From NCBI RefSeq assembly GCF_015644725.1, contig NZ_CP064795.1:2912501-2976500 (forward strand): 64,000 nt of DNA, in the 5' to 3' direction. The DNA comes from Salinimonas marina. GTDB lineage: Bacteria; Pseudomonadota; Gammaproteobacteria; Enterobacterales; Alteromonadaceae. The notes below the pieces were generated by a model. It saw only the letters and a program-made list of their open reading frames with translations, did no database searches and was not told where the DNA came from. Position 1 is the first letter of the stretch. Each line of letters starts with the position of its first letter. The position numbers were made by a program, and so were the translations under genes. Shown here in pieces: positions 40,296-49,364 of the stretch.

Positions 40296-40901
40296 ATGGC
40301 ATATAATATTCCCCGTGGCTGGCACCAGACCCGCCTTGAAATAAAAAAAAGCAGCTTTATCGGTATCGCCCAACATGTGGCTGATCGTGAACAGGCGATG
40401 GCGTTTTTAAAACAGGTGAAAGCCCAGTACCCTGACGCCCGACACCACTGCTGGGCTTATCTATTCGGCGATCCTCAAATGCCGGTTAGTGTTGCGATGG
40501 CCGACGACGGTGAACCCTCAGGCACCGCCGGTAAACCTATTTTGAATGTATTGCAGCATAACCAGACCGGTGATGTGATGATTGTGGTGGTACGGTATTT
40601 TGGTGGTATCAAACTTGGCGCGGGAGGACTGGTCAGAGCGTACTCCGGAAGTACCCAGATGACGCTGGAAAGTTTGCCCACAGTTGCACATGTTGTGCTG
40701 GTCAAGCGCCACATTGTGACCGACTTTAAACACGAACAATTTTTGCGACATTTTGTGGATGAGCACCAGGGTCAGATTGATAAGGTCAGCTATGATCATC
40801 GGGTTCACCTCACTCTGGCACTGCCCGAAACGGCGCTCACACCACTCGTGTCGCTAGCAGGCAGCATGGGATTTACTGTTTATCCCCTTGCCCAGCAGTA
40901 A
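40296..40901 (+). CDS. YigZ/IMPACT family protein
   Basis: A 201-residue cytoplasmic protein. The N-terminal ~125 residues are the IMPACT domain, with EIKKSSFIGIA, HHCWAYLFG, DDGEPSGTAGKPIL and the RYFGGIKLGAGGLVRAY motif; the C-terminal part (DFKHEQFLRHFVDE onward) fits the DUF1949 half of YigZ. The family is tied to translation regulation in eukaryotes; the bacterial role is unclear. Single gene on the plus strand. Confidence 0.93.
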   Translation: MAYNIPRGWHQTRLEIKKSSFIGIAQHVADREQAMAFLKQVKAQYPDARHHCWAYLFGDPQMPVSVAMADDGEPSGTAGKPILNVLQHNQTGDVMIVVVRYFGGIKLGAGGLVRAYSGSTQMTLESLPTVAHVVLVKRHIVTDFKHEQFLRHFVDEHQGQIDKVSYDHRVHLTLALPETALTPLVSLAGSMGFTVYPLAQQ

Positions 40902-41106
40902 GGTAGCACCATAGCAGCATTTTGGAGGCTCGCTGTGGCGAACAACCCCGGCCCCTGGCAATTTGCCTTGATCAAACTCGCTGAATAGTTGTGTACAACG
41001 GTAGGTTATAAATCAATGTGTAGACAGCATGGCGGTATAAAAATGAAGAGCTGCCCTGCGAACAAGGGCATTGGCGTGCTTAGCAAGCATAATACGCTGT
41101 TCTTGT

Positions 41107-43053
41107 TTAACTAAATTTTGATAACGCTCTGTGTAGCTGTTGCAATGAAGCCGGCTTCACAATATGGGCGTTAAATCCTACGGACATTGCTTTGTCGACA
41201 AAAGATTTTTCACCATACCCCGATAAGGCCACGATAGGGACGTGTAATGTTCCAGGTGAGTCCCGAAGTTTTTTAACTACGTCAAAGCCATTCAATTCGG
41301 GAAGGCCGATATCGCAAAAAATAAAGGTGGGCTCTACCTGTGCCGCCATTTCAACGCCTTCAGGCCCGGTGTAGGCAATGCTGACCAGATGGCCTTTTAA
41401 TGTCAGTAATTCGCTCATCATATTGGCGGTTTCATAATCATCTTCAATCAACAATATTCGATGATGTCTATGCTGTGAATGACTGGATTTCACAGTGGTA
41501 AGGCTTTGTTGAGGGCCTTGGGCTAAAGGCAGCGTAATAGTAAATGTTGTGCCTGTGCTACGCCCTTCACTGTCTACCTGAACCTTACCACCATGTAAAT
41601 CTACAATTCCTTTGACCAAAGCCAGCCCCAGCCCGAGGCCACCTTTGCTTCTGTCTAAGGTTTGTTCAGCCTGGGAAAACGGTTCAAACAGTCTGCCCAA
41701 ATCTGCCTTCTCAATACCGACCCCTGAATCTACAACGCACAACTGTACCTGGGTGCCATGGTTGTTTAAGGTCACACTTACCCCTCCGTCCAGAGGCGTA
41801 AACTTTAAAGCGTTATATAAAATATTGTGTAACGCCTGCGTCATACGATCAGCATCTGCTTTTACCCACAATTCTTCTGTTGGTATCGAAACAGAAAGCT
41901 CTACGCCATTTTCAAGGTATTGGCTTCTTAACTCTTCACAAAGCATTCTGGTCAAGTCGGCGATATCCACGTCGGCTTTCACTATTTTCATTTTACCCAG
42001 CGTGATACGAGATACATCCAATAAATCATCTACCAGACGTTTCAGATGACCGACCTTTCTTTGGATAGTATGCAATGGTTTATGGTGTTCTGAATTAGAT
42101 TGCAAATTATGCTTAATGAGCTCTGCTGCGTAACTAATGGGTGCAATGGGGGCCCGTAATTCATGAGCAAGCATGGTCATAAACTGACTTTTGTTTTCAT
42201 TCATAATACCCAGTTTTTTAGCTCGGTCCCTGAGTTCTTGCTCTAACTTTTGTTTTTCCGAAATATCGTGGAAAACCATGACGAAGCCATGTTTCTTTGT
42301 ATCAGATACGATAGGGGCGAGGGTCACCTCCACCGTGACCGCTTGGCCCTGCCTGGTATTGAGTTGGGCAGTAAAAAGCTGGGGCTCATAAACTTCATCG
42401 GTCGAAAATTGAGACTTTTCAAACGAGCGACCGGAATCCTGGTGTGCCTCAGAGGAAAACCTGAGAACTGTGGTGATTGCTTTTCCTTTAACCTGAGGAA
42501 AATGCCACCCGGTTATTGCTTCTGCAATTGGATTCATTAATGATATGTTGGATTGATTATCGGTGACAATTACCCCTTCACCGATGGAATTGAGTGTTGT
42601 TTCAAAAAAAAGAGACTGTTGTTTTAACGCCCGTTGTGTTGTTAACCTACGACCAATTTCGTTATTCAGTTGATTTATTTTTTCTTTTAAAATACTGAAT
42701 TTAAGCTTCGAAGGTGCCTCGCTGGATAGACGCAAAAAAATAAGAGCCGCCTGATGTTCTGTTGCAGGCTCCAACAACGATCCATAACAAACAACGGCCG
42801 GGCCAACAGAAGATAAAAGTATTTTTCCGGCAACCACCTGGCTGCTTTTGGCACATCGCCTAATATACTCTTTGTCTTTCTCACAGGCGTCTGCAGTCAG
42901 GCTTTCGAAGAGAAAGCCACCCGTAACCAAAGGCTGCTTAAACATGTTCGAAGCAGCCTTATTAAAGGCTCTCACCTTTCCATCCCTTTCAACTAACAAA
43001 GCCGGTTCTGGGAAGCGAGACAAGAGTCGTTGATAATAAATTACAGCTTCCAT
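41107..43053 (-). CDS. Hybrid sensor histidine kinase (PAS-PAS-HisKA-HATPase-REC)
   Basis: A 648-residue soluble kinase. PAS-like region 1 lies at ~5-115, PAS 2 at ~145-270 (IGEGVIVTDNQSNISLMNPI). The H-box is His297 in FMTMLAHELRAPIAP, followed by N (HNILYNALKF), G1 (VVDSGVGIEKAD) and G2 (GGLGLGLALVKG) boxes. The C-terminal receiver (530-648) has Asp538-Asp539, phospho-acceptor Asp581 (FIFCDIGLPELNG), and Lys (IVKPAS). No membrane segment, so cytoplasmic ligand sensing. It is followed 9 bases downstream of its partner gene on the same strand; that partner (MetOD1-like) may sense for it. Confidence 0.95.
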   Translation of the reverse strand: MEAVIYYQRLLSRFPEPALLVERDGKVRAFNKAASNMFKQPLVTGGFLFESLTADACEKDKEYIRRCAKSSQVVAGKILLSSVGPAVVCYGSLLEPATEHQAALIFLRLSSEAPSKLKFSILKEKINQLNNEIGRRLTTQRALKQQSLFFETTLNSIGEGVIVTDNQSNISLMNPIAEAITGWHFPQVKGKAITTVLRFSSEAHQDSGRSFEKSQFSTDEVYEPQLFTAQLNTRQGQAVTVEVTLAPIVSDTKKHGFVMVFHDISEKQKLEQELRDRAKKLGIMNENKSQFMTMLAHELRAPIAPISYAAELIKHNLQSNSEHHKPLHTIQRKVGHLKRLVDDLLDVSRITLGKMKIVKADVDIADLTRMLCEELRSQYLENGVELSVSIPTEELWVKADADRMTQALHNILYNALKFTPLDGGVSVTLNNHGTQVQLCVVDSGVGIEKADLGRLFEPFSQAEQTLDRSKGGLGLGLALVKGIVDLHGGKVQVDSEGRSTGTTFTITLPLAQGPQQSLTTVKSSHSQHRHHRILLIEDDYETANMMSELLTLKGHLVSIAYTGPEGVEMAAQVEPTFIFCDIGLPELNGFDVVKKLRDSPGTLHVPIVALSGYGEKSFVDKAMSVGFNAHIVKPASLQQLHRALSKFS

Positions 43054-43062
43054 TATTATTTC

Positions 43063-43587
43063 TTACCCTTGATAATACTCAATACCCGTGTCTTTTTGTT
43101 TGTTGTCACTTTCAGTTAGATGAATCACAACACAACATTCACCGTCACCGTTTGCAATGGTTTTTTCTAAAGACACTCTGGCATAGCCCAGATTATCGGC
43201 CGTTATCGTGCCAAATACGCTGGACGTCATCATGCACATCGAAGGTCTGTTGTGGACTTTGTCTCCAAATGGGCATTTATTGTTACCAAGCACAATTTTT
43301 TGCTCATCTTGTTCAATAACATAGAAATCGCCTTTGATACGGCGCTTCAAATCTACCAATACAGCGCTTACCTGGGTAGGCGAAAGTTTATCAAGACTAA
43401 GTGCGCTTCGATATTGTTCATTAATCTCTTCACCCATCCTTTGACCCACCACACTAATAAAGCCCGAGGCTTCATCAAGCCCGATGACTTCTTCTAAAGT
43501 ACCGGACAAATGGCGAATCAGTGTGCGAAGAAAATTGTCACGCTCTAAGGGCAAGTTCAGGACAGGAATACGTTTTTCATCGTTCAT
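43063..43587 (-). CDS. MetOD1-type (methanogen output domain-like) protein
   Basis: From the ATG at 43587 (GAGG at good spacing) 174 residues. The C-terminal ~80 residues match the MetOD1 pattern: [40 protein letters not shown], and an ending with [15 protein letters not shown], with four Cys (CPF, CMM, CC). The N-terminal half resembles a helical sensor linked to nitrate/methanogenesis regulator families. It lies 9 bases upstream of the hybrid kinase on the same strand, so they are probably one signalling unit. Ligand unknown; a metal or redox signal via the Cys is possible. Confidence 0.75.
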   Translation of the reverse strand: MNDEKRIPVLNLPLERDNFLRTLIRHLSGTLEEVIGLDEASGFISVVGQRMGEEINEQYRSALSLDKLSPTQVSAVLVDLKRRIKGDFYVIEQDEQKIVLGNNKCPFGDKVHNRPSMCMMTSSVFGTITADNLGYARVSLEKTIANGDGECCVVIHLTESDNKQKDTGIEYYQG

Positions 43588-43984
43588 AATAACCTCTATT
43601 GTTAGCATGGCTCATGTCACATGGGTGGGCATACAGGCCCCTATATAGACGATTTTTTATAACCATAGAGACACACGACGAATGTCTAGCCAGCGGTTGG
43701 CATCTTTTTAAGCCGTTCACGGCGGTTCGTCCCGCAGGTTGCAATCTGCTTTTTGTGTGTTGGAGGTCTGTCACAACCTTGGCCGGTGGTGATTAAAACT
43801 GAACTTAGCAACCTTGTCATTTTTCTACAAAAAAAGGTTTAACACCTATACCTTCGTTAGACGATAGCATGACACATCGTAAATTTTTTGTCTAAAATAC
43901 ATGCTATGCTGGGCCTGAAAAGCGTACTTAAAGAATAACAAACTCATTCCCTACCTTAATGTAATCGCTCTTAGAGGACACTAT
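43588..43984. other. Intergenic stretch between divergent genes
   Basis: About 400 bases between the kinase unit (minus) and the DUF2254 gene (plus). It must hold both promoters. An AGAGGA ribosome-binding site lies 7 bases before the DUF2254 ATG. No convincing -35/-10 pair, RNA or repeat was recognised. Confidence 0.5.
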
Positions 43985-45282
43985 ATGACCTGGTTGTTTT
44001 CAATAGATCAGCTGCGTTTTCGACTTAATCGATTTAAAGAGCGTCTTTGGGTTCGGCCCCTGATGGTTTGTATGCTTTCTATTATTGGGGTCTTCGCCGC
44101 CAAGCTTGTAGGAAACTCCACTACGGCCAATATTGTTCCGGCCATTACGAAGGACTCGGTCGAAAGTCTGTTGTCTCTTATGGCAGCAAGCATGTTAGTG
44201 ATCGCTACATTCTCTGTGGCCTCCATGGTCGCGGCATATTCTTCAGCAAGTAGCTCAGCTACCCCGCGTTCCTTTTCCCTGGTGTTAGCAGATGATGTTT
44301 CTCAGAATGCCCTTTCAACTTTTGTCGGCGCATTTATCTTCAGTGTGGTGGGATTGATGGCGGTGAAAAATGCCTACTACGAAAAAGCGGGGTTGTTTGT
44401 ACTATTCGTTCTTACGGCTTGCGTATTCGCGGTGGTGATCATCACGTTCGTCAGGTGGGTAGATAGTATTGCGCGCCTGGGTCGCATCGGCTCAACTATT
44501 GATAAAGTTGAACATGCCACCGCCCAAGCTATGCTGCGTCGTCAACAACAGCCCGCTTATGGAGGCATACCGCTCACTGGCCCCCGCAAAAAGGAAGAAG
44601 CATTTTTGCTAACAACCAAATTGGTTATGTACAGCATATCGACATGGAAAGCTTACAGAAATGGGCTGAAGAAACACAAAGCCATGTAGAGATTAATGCC
44701 CTTCCTGGCGATTTTGTATCAATGTCAGAGCCATTGATGGTTATTACATCCAGTGAGCTTATTGATGAGGACAGTGAAATTGATAATGCCCAACTTGCAG
44801 GCTTTTTTAATATCGATAACGATCGTACTTTTGAAGAGGACCCACGTTTTGGCTTGATCGTGTTAGCCGAAATCGCTGGTCGGGCTTTATCTCCAGCAGT
44901 AAATGATCCGGGCACGGCAATTAAAGTTATTGGGGCCCTGGAGCGCATATTCTGCCAAAGCCCTGCTGCAACAGCGGTGAAAGACACGCCGAAAATTGCC
45001 TATGACCGGATATCGGTGCCGAAAATCTCCATAGCAGATATGTTCAATGATGCCTTCACTCCCATCGCCCGTGACGGTGCTTCGGTGGTTGAAGTTGGGA
45101 TACGGTTACAAAAAGCATTGTACGCGTTGGAATTGCTGGATAACCAAGAGATGCAGGCGTCGGCTCACTACCATCGTGAGTTAGCCATTGTCAGAGCCAG
45201 TAAGGCGCTCAATATAGAAGCTGATTTGCAGGCGTTACATACCGCGACAGCAGATCATCAAAACGTCGATGAAAAGCTATAA
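43985..45282 (+). pseudogene. DUF2254 membrane protein, split by a one-base frameshift
   Basis: Two adjacent frames (43985-44689 and the continuation to 45282) are one DUF2254 protein. The first part has four hydrophobic segments (residues ~25-155) and ends PLTGPRKKEEA; the rest then resumes as NNQIGYVQHIDMESLQKWAE in another frame. The change lies around the TTTTT at 44603-44607; one extra base there makes a single 432-residue frame, the normal family length. The soluble C-terminal part is intact (GLIVLAEIAGRALSPAVNDP). Function of the family is unknown. It may be a real pseudogene, or a sequencing error. Confidence 0.8.
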
Positions 45283-45775
45283 ATGCCAGCCTCAATATAC
45301 AAATCATAGTTCGGTTAGCCTGGGTATCTAACCCGCTATCCGGTGATGACCAGGTTCTGGTACGAGCCATTTTTGCATCATTTTGTGACGGAGCCCCTGG
45401 GTGTGCTGGCAGATATTAGCCAGGCTCAACCGGTGCCCCTGCCGCCTGCAACCGTGACGCCACTGAAGTCGCTCCCCGATGGCATGATACTTCAGGATTT
45501 CTCACTAAAATAAATAGTTATAGCGCCTGCAGCGATACAAAAAAGGACTGCGGCGGTATCTATCGCATCTGCAACGTGATTTACACGCTTCGCGGCAATA
45601 ACAGCAATACCGGCAGCCAATACGGCCCGTTATTCATAACAAAGCTCTCGTTAGGTATAGATGTATGATGGTAAAACTCATCCTTAATTAGTCTTCTTAC
45701 GTACCTGCATTTTGAGTGTACACTTGTGCGCTGGAACTCATATTATTCGGTAACTGACGTTAAAGGGCCAGGTTC
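45283..45775. other. Possible gene relics before the HlyIII gene
   Basis: On the plus strand 45346-45513 is a 55-codon frame (from MTRFWYEPFLHHFVTEPLGV) that looks like the C-terminal end of a larger lost protein that I cannot name; no ribosome-binding site was found. On the minus strand 45492-45637 reads as a small hydrophobic protein only if one base is added near 45624-45631 (MNNGAVLAAGIAVIAAK, ending AITIYFSEKS). Neither is convincing alone. Confidence 0.35.
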
Positions 45776-46411
45776 ATGACCTCACTGAAGTCTCAGGCAT
45801 ACTCGCTTATTGAAGAGCGGTTGAATACGCTAACCCATGGCATAGGATTTATAGCGGCCATCGCCGGGTTGATCTTTTTGCTATTAAAGGCAGACAATCC
45901 ATTGGCGATGTCTGCTGCTGCAATCTATGGCTCAACGCTGATCCTAATGTTCTTAAGCTCTACTCTGTATCATGCGGTGGCCCATCCGCCGACAAAGGGG
46001 TGGTTAAAACTGTTTGATCACAGCGCGATCTACTTACTGATTGCCGGCACCTATACCCCGTTACTGCTGGTGGCGGTGGGCGGCTGGCTGGGTATTTTCA
46101 TGACCGCACTGATCTGGGTACTGGCGTTGGGGGGCGTTATTTTTAAGCTGGTGGCTCAACACCGTTTTCCTAAGGTATCGGTGGCAACTTATTTATTAAT
46201 GGGCTGGATTGCTCTGGGTGTGATATACCCGCTTTATCTGGCCTTACCGGGCACCGGGTTATGGCTGTTACTGGCCGGTGGACTTTGTTTTAGTATAGGG
46301 GTTCTGTTTTATGTCGCAAAAAAGGTAAAATACACTCACGCTATCTGGCACCTGTTTGTGCTGGGCGGTTGTCTTTGTCATTTTTTGTCGATTTATTATT
46401 TTGCGATGTAA
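45776..46411 (+). CDS. Hemolysin III family (PAQR-type) membrane protein
   Basis: A 211-residue protein with seven hydrophobic segments. It matches the HlyIII/YqfA family: EERLNTLTHGIGFIAA at the N-terminus, SSTLYHAVAHPPTKGWLKLFDHSAIYLLIAGTY-type residues in the middle (conserved Ser, His, Asp), and IWHLFVLGGCLCHF at the end with a second His pair. The family is related to adiponectin-receptor ceramidases; a zinc-linked hydrolase role is plausible, and hemolysis itself is not shown. A short gap (15 bases) leads to the next gene. Confidence 0.93.
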   Translation: MTSLKSQAYSLIEERLNTLTHGIGFIAAIAGLIFLLLKADNPLAMSAAAIYGSTLILMFLSSTLYHAVAHPPTKGWLKLFDHSAIYLLIAGTYTPLLLVAVGGWLGIFMTALIWVLALGGVIFKLVAQHRFPKVSVATYLLMGWIALGVIYPLYLALPGTGLWLLLAGGLCFSIGVLFYVAKKVKYTHAIWHLFVLGGCLCHFLSIYYFAM

Positions 46412-46426
46412 CCACCACGGAGAATC

Positions 46427-46939
46427 ATGTCTCAGTCTGCCACACCCTGTTCAACCCCTATCGCCGCCCCTGACTGGTTTTCTACAAGCGTGGGCAGAGT
46501 GGCTGTGGGGCCGCGCCCCGGCAAGCAGGATATGGCCACGATGCAGCGTGCTCAGGTGAGTCATGTTGGTTCATTGCAAACCTCGGCCGAAGACAGTCAT
46601 GAGGTCGCAGCGATAACTGAAAAAGCGGGCCTGCAATGGCTATGGATGCCGATAGATATCAGCGTAACGACCCGGGCCGCCGATGTGTCCATGTTGCAAC
46701 AATATTTGCACGCGACCGGAAAATTGTTAGCAAATGGCGCCAGTATTTATCTGCATTGTGATACCGATCAGCACCGTTGTTTATTGTTTACCTATGCATT
46801 ATTACATCATCTTCGCTTGCCTTCTGCCAGTGCTTACAGTGCCCTGCATAGTTTACAGAGCCATGGAACAAATTCTTTGCTGCGCAAAGACTTAGCCTGG
46901 GCTGCGGATCTGGGTGAGTCGGTCCGCTACCAGTTCTGA
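46427..46939 (+). CDS. Cys-based phosphatase-like protein (HCX5R motif)
   Basis: A 170-residue soluble protein. Residues 110-117 read HCDTDQHR, which fits the HCX5R signature of cysteine protein phosphatases (Cys111, Arg117), preceded by a beta strand (GASIYL) and followed by a helix (CLLFTYALLHHLR), as in dual-specificity phosphatases. A candidate general-acid Asp (MPIDIS) lies earlier at ~77. Overall similarity is weak, and the loop lacks the usual Gly residues, so activity may differ. It is 15 bases downstream of the HlyIII-type gene and probably co-transcribed. Confidence 0.65.
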   Translation: MSQSATPCSTPIAAPDWFSTSVGRVAVGPRPGKQDMATMQRAQVSHVGSLQTSAEDSHEVAAITEKAGLQWLWMPIDISVTTRAADVSMLQQYLHATGKLLANGASIYLHCDTDQHRCLLFTYALLHHLRLPSASAYSALHSLQSHGTNSLLRKDLAWAADLGESVRYQF

Positions 46940-47234
46940 AGCGTTAAACTTCCTCTCCTTTTGCCGTGCTGAAGCGCCTGCAATTAACTTAATCTATTAA
47001 GCCTTGCATGCAATTTGCTTTAGTCGGGCCGGTACGCTAAGTACTTAGGGTATCCTGGTAAGATATCCTATCCGGGCGACAGCGGGTCAATAAAGTAGTG
47101 TCACTGGTAAGTAACCGGCAGTTCGCTCAATATCTTTGCCATGGGTTATGGTAAGGACGGCTTCTTTCTGCATATAGCTTTGCCCCTCGCTACGCTGTTG
47201 TTGTTTTTGTTCCCTTTTCAAGGAGCTTTGTTAC

Positions 47235-49289
47235 ATGCGCAAAACGCCAATACTTAATGTCTTAAGCACTCTATTGTTGCTAAGCGGCCCTTCAGCCGCT
47301 GTCAGTGAAGCCAGTTTCCCGGCGCTTACCCGCGACGCCCTTATCGCTGATCAGCCTGGTAAATCTGCATTTGCTACAATGGATAAACAAGGTGCTGACA
47401 GCGTATCCGCTGTTGAATCAGTTGTGGAGTCATTGAGTAAGAGCAGCAAATACAAACGCATGCTGAAAAAGCTCAGTCCCAGCGAATTTGACGAAGCCGC
47501 AGCAGTGCTGCTGGCCATTCATCAGGGGCATACTCTGACCGAGGCCGTTATCACCACCGCCGAAGATTCATCGTACCGGACCAGTTCGGTGGTACGCGCC
47601 GCGATGCTGATGTTCCCACTCAATCGTTATGCTCTGTTTCGCGAGCTAAAGCAAAAGCAGGTGTTCGACAACAACACATTAACCAAATGGGCATCTTCTA
47701 CCGGCGTGCTGACCAATCCTATCTATCCGGAAGCGATGACCCAACAAGCCATTTTTGTGCAACCATTGATGGAGTCGGCCAGTATCACGGTACAACATCT
47801 GCCCGAGACAGCTGAAGTGACCCTGCGGTATCGTGCGGTAGACAACAACGGCGATTGGCAGCAGGGCCGGCCACTGGTTTATGAACCGGTAACCGGAAAC
47901 CACACAGGACCGCTGGTGTACCTGGAACCGGCCACCCGTTACGAAGCTCAGATTGAGGTTCAGTATTCGGACGGGCGTCGTGAAAATCATGAGAAAACCT
48001 TTGAAACCCGTGCTGATACGCCGCCTATTGATCCGGACAAAGTTTATCACCTGTCAGAGATCTACAAGGGCGGCACCCTGGATCTGGAAGAGATGGGAAT
48101 TGAAGGTAGTGAAGACGGCTGGGCAAAAATTGTCGGCGACCCGGACACCGTAATTCGCGCCACTGACGGGGATAAAAACGCCATCCGCATTGGTGATAAC
48201 AGCTACATCTACTTTGAGAATATCACCGTACGTGGCGGCCGTACCCATAGTATCTATGCTGACCAGGCTCATCACATCTGGATTAATCACTGTGATATCG
48301 CCGACTGGGGCCGCGAACCCAACATCATAAAAAACGGCATTGCCTTTGAAAAGGAAGGGGCCGAACCCATTAATTACGACTCGGCTATTTACCTGCGCCA
48401 AAGCGGCGTGGTCACCGTGGAAAATTGCAAAGTGCACGATCCGGTGCCTTTTGCCAACGACTGGCGCTCGGGTCACCCGAAAGGACCTAATGCCTTTTTT
48501 GCCCATGCCAATCACCCAGACCCACGCTTTAAGGGCCAGGTAGTCATCCGTAACAACGAATTTACCGGCAAACCCGACCATCGTTTTAATGATGTTATTG
48601 AAGGTCGCAAAAACTCATCGCCGCTGGGTGGCTTTGTTCGTGACGCAGCTATCTACAACAATACCTTCGCCTATGGCAACGACGATGGCATCGAAGTTGA
48701 TGGCGGCCAGTATAATGTCATGGTTTACAACAATGATATCTCCAACACCTACACCGGCGTGAGCGTGATCCCCACCCGCGTTGGCCCAAGCTTTGTGTTT
48801 AATAATTATATACACGATTTGGGCGACACCACCGGTAAACAGTGGGCAGGGATAAAAATGGGCGGCCTGCTGGCTGGCGCGTATGGTAAGTCGTATTTGT
48901 TCCATAACCTGATTGAAGTAAACCGTAATGGTTTTACGGCCTCACGTTTTCAGGAAGACAGCACGCTGCTGACCCATGCCCAGAATAATGTTGTTATTAC
49001 CAAACATGACAATAATACCGTGGGCTATAATTTGTTCGACCAGGAAGATTTTAATGGCAGCACCTTTGTGAACAATTATCTGATCAATATGAAACGGGGC
49101 GCGCCCAAAATTATGGGCACCATTACCGTACCGTATGCATATCCCAAGTTGGTGAATGTGGATAAAGCGCAGGAGATTCTTGATGGCGGTCAGCAAATCA
49201 CGCTACCAGTAAGCCCCGCGTACAAAATTAACAACTTTAGTCAGACATCCGCAGACGGTGAAGCGTTTATTTATGGAATAATACAATAG
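47235..49289 (+). CDS. Secreted right-handed beta-helix protein (polysaccharide lyase-like)
   Basis: A 684-residue protein with a signal peptide (LNVLSTLLLLSGPSAAVS). Residues ~20-165 are helical and unlike any domain I can name. Residues ~170-260 resemble an Ig/fibronectin domain (ASITVQHLPETAEVTLRYRA). From ~265 to 640 there are repeated beta-helix coils (NSYIYFENITVRGG, HHIWINHCDIADWG, QYNVMVYNNDISNTYTGV). This fold is common to pectate/alginate lyases and other polysaccharide-active enzymes. It opens the exopolysaccharide region and could trim or release the polymer; substrate and active site are not established. Confidence 0.8.
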   Translation: MRKTPILNVLSTLLLLSGPSAAVSEASFPALTRDALIADQPGKSAFATMDKQGADSVSAVESVVESLSKSSKYKRMLKKLSPSEFDEAAAVLLAIHQGHTLTEAVITTAEDSSYRTSSVVRAAMLMFPLNRYALFRELKQKQVFDNNTLTKWASSTGVLTNPIYPEAMTQQAIFVQPLMESASITVQHLPETAEVTLRYRAVDNNGDWQQGRPLVYEPVTGNHTGPLVYLEPATRYEAQIEVQYSDGRRENHEKTFETRADTPPIDPDKVYHLSEIYKGGTLDLEEMGIEGSEDGWAKIVGDPDTVIRATDGDKNAIRIGDNSYIYFENITVRGGRTHSIYADQAHHIWINHCDIADWGREPNIIKNGIAFEKEGAEPINYDSAIYLRQSGVVTVENCKVHDPVPFANDWRSGHPKGPNAFFAHANHPDPRFKGQVVIRNNEFTGKPDHRFNDVIEGRKNSSPLGGFVRDAAIYNNTFAYGNDDGIEVDGGQYNVMVYNNDISNTYTGVSVIPTRVGPSFVFNNYIHDLGDTTGKQWAGIKMGGLLAGAYGKSYLFHNLIEVNRNGFTASRFQEDSTLLTHAQNNVVITKHDNNTVGYNLFDQEDFNGSTFVNNYLINMKRGAPKIMGTITVPYAYPKLVNVDKAQEILDGGQQITLPVSPAYKINNFSQTSADGEAFIYGIIQ

Positions 49290-49364
49290 GCAGGCTTTTT
49301 GCTTGCCATTGTCACGGTTTATTCTTTACCACTAACCTTCACCATTAACAATGTGCGGTAGTTC

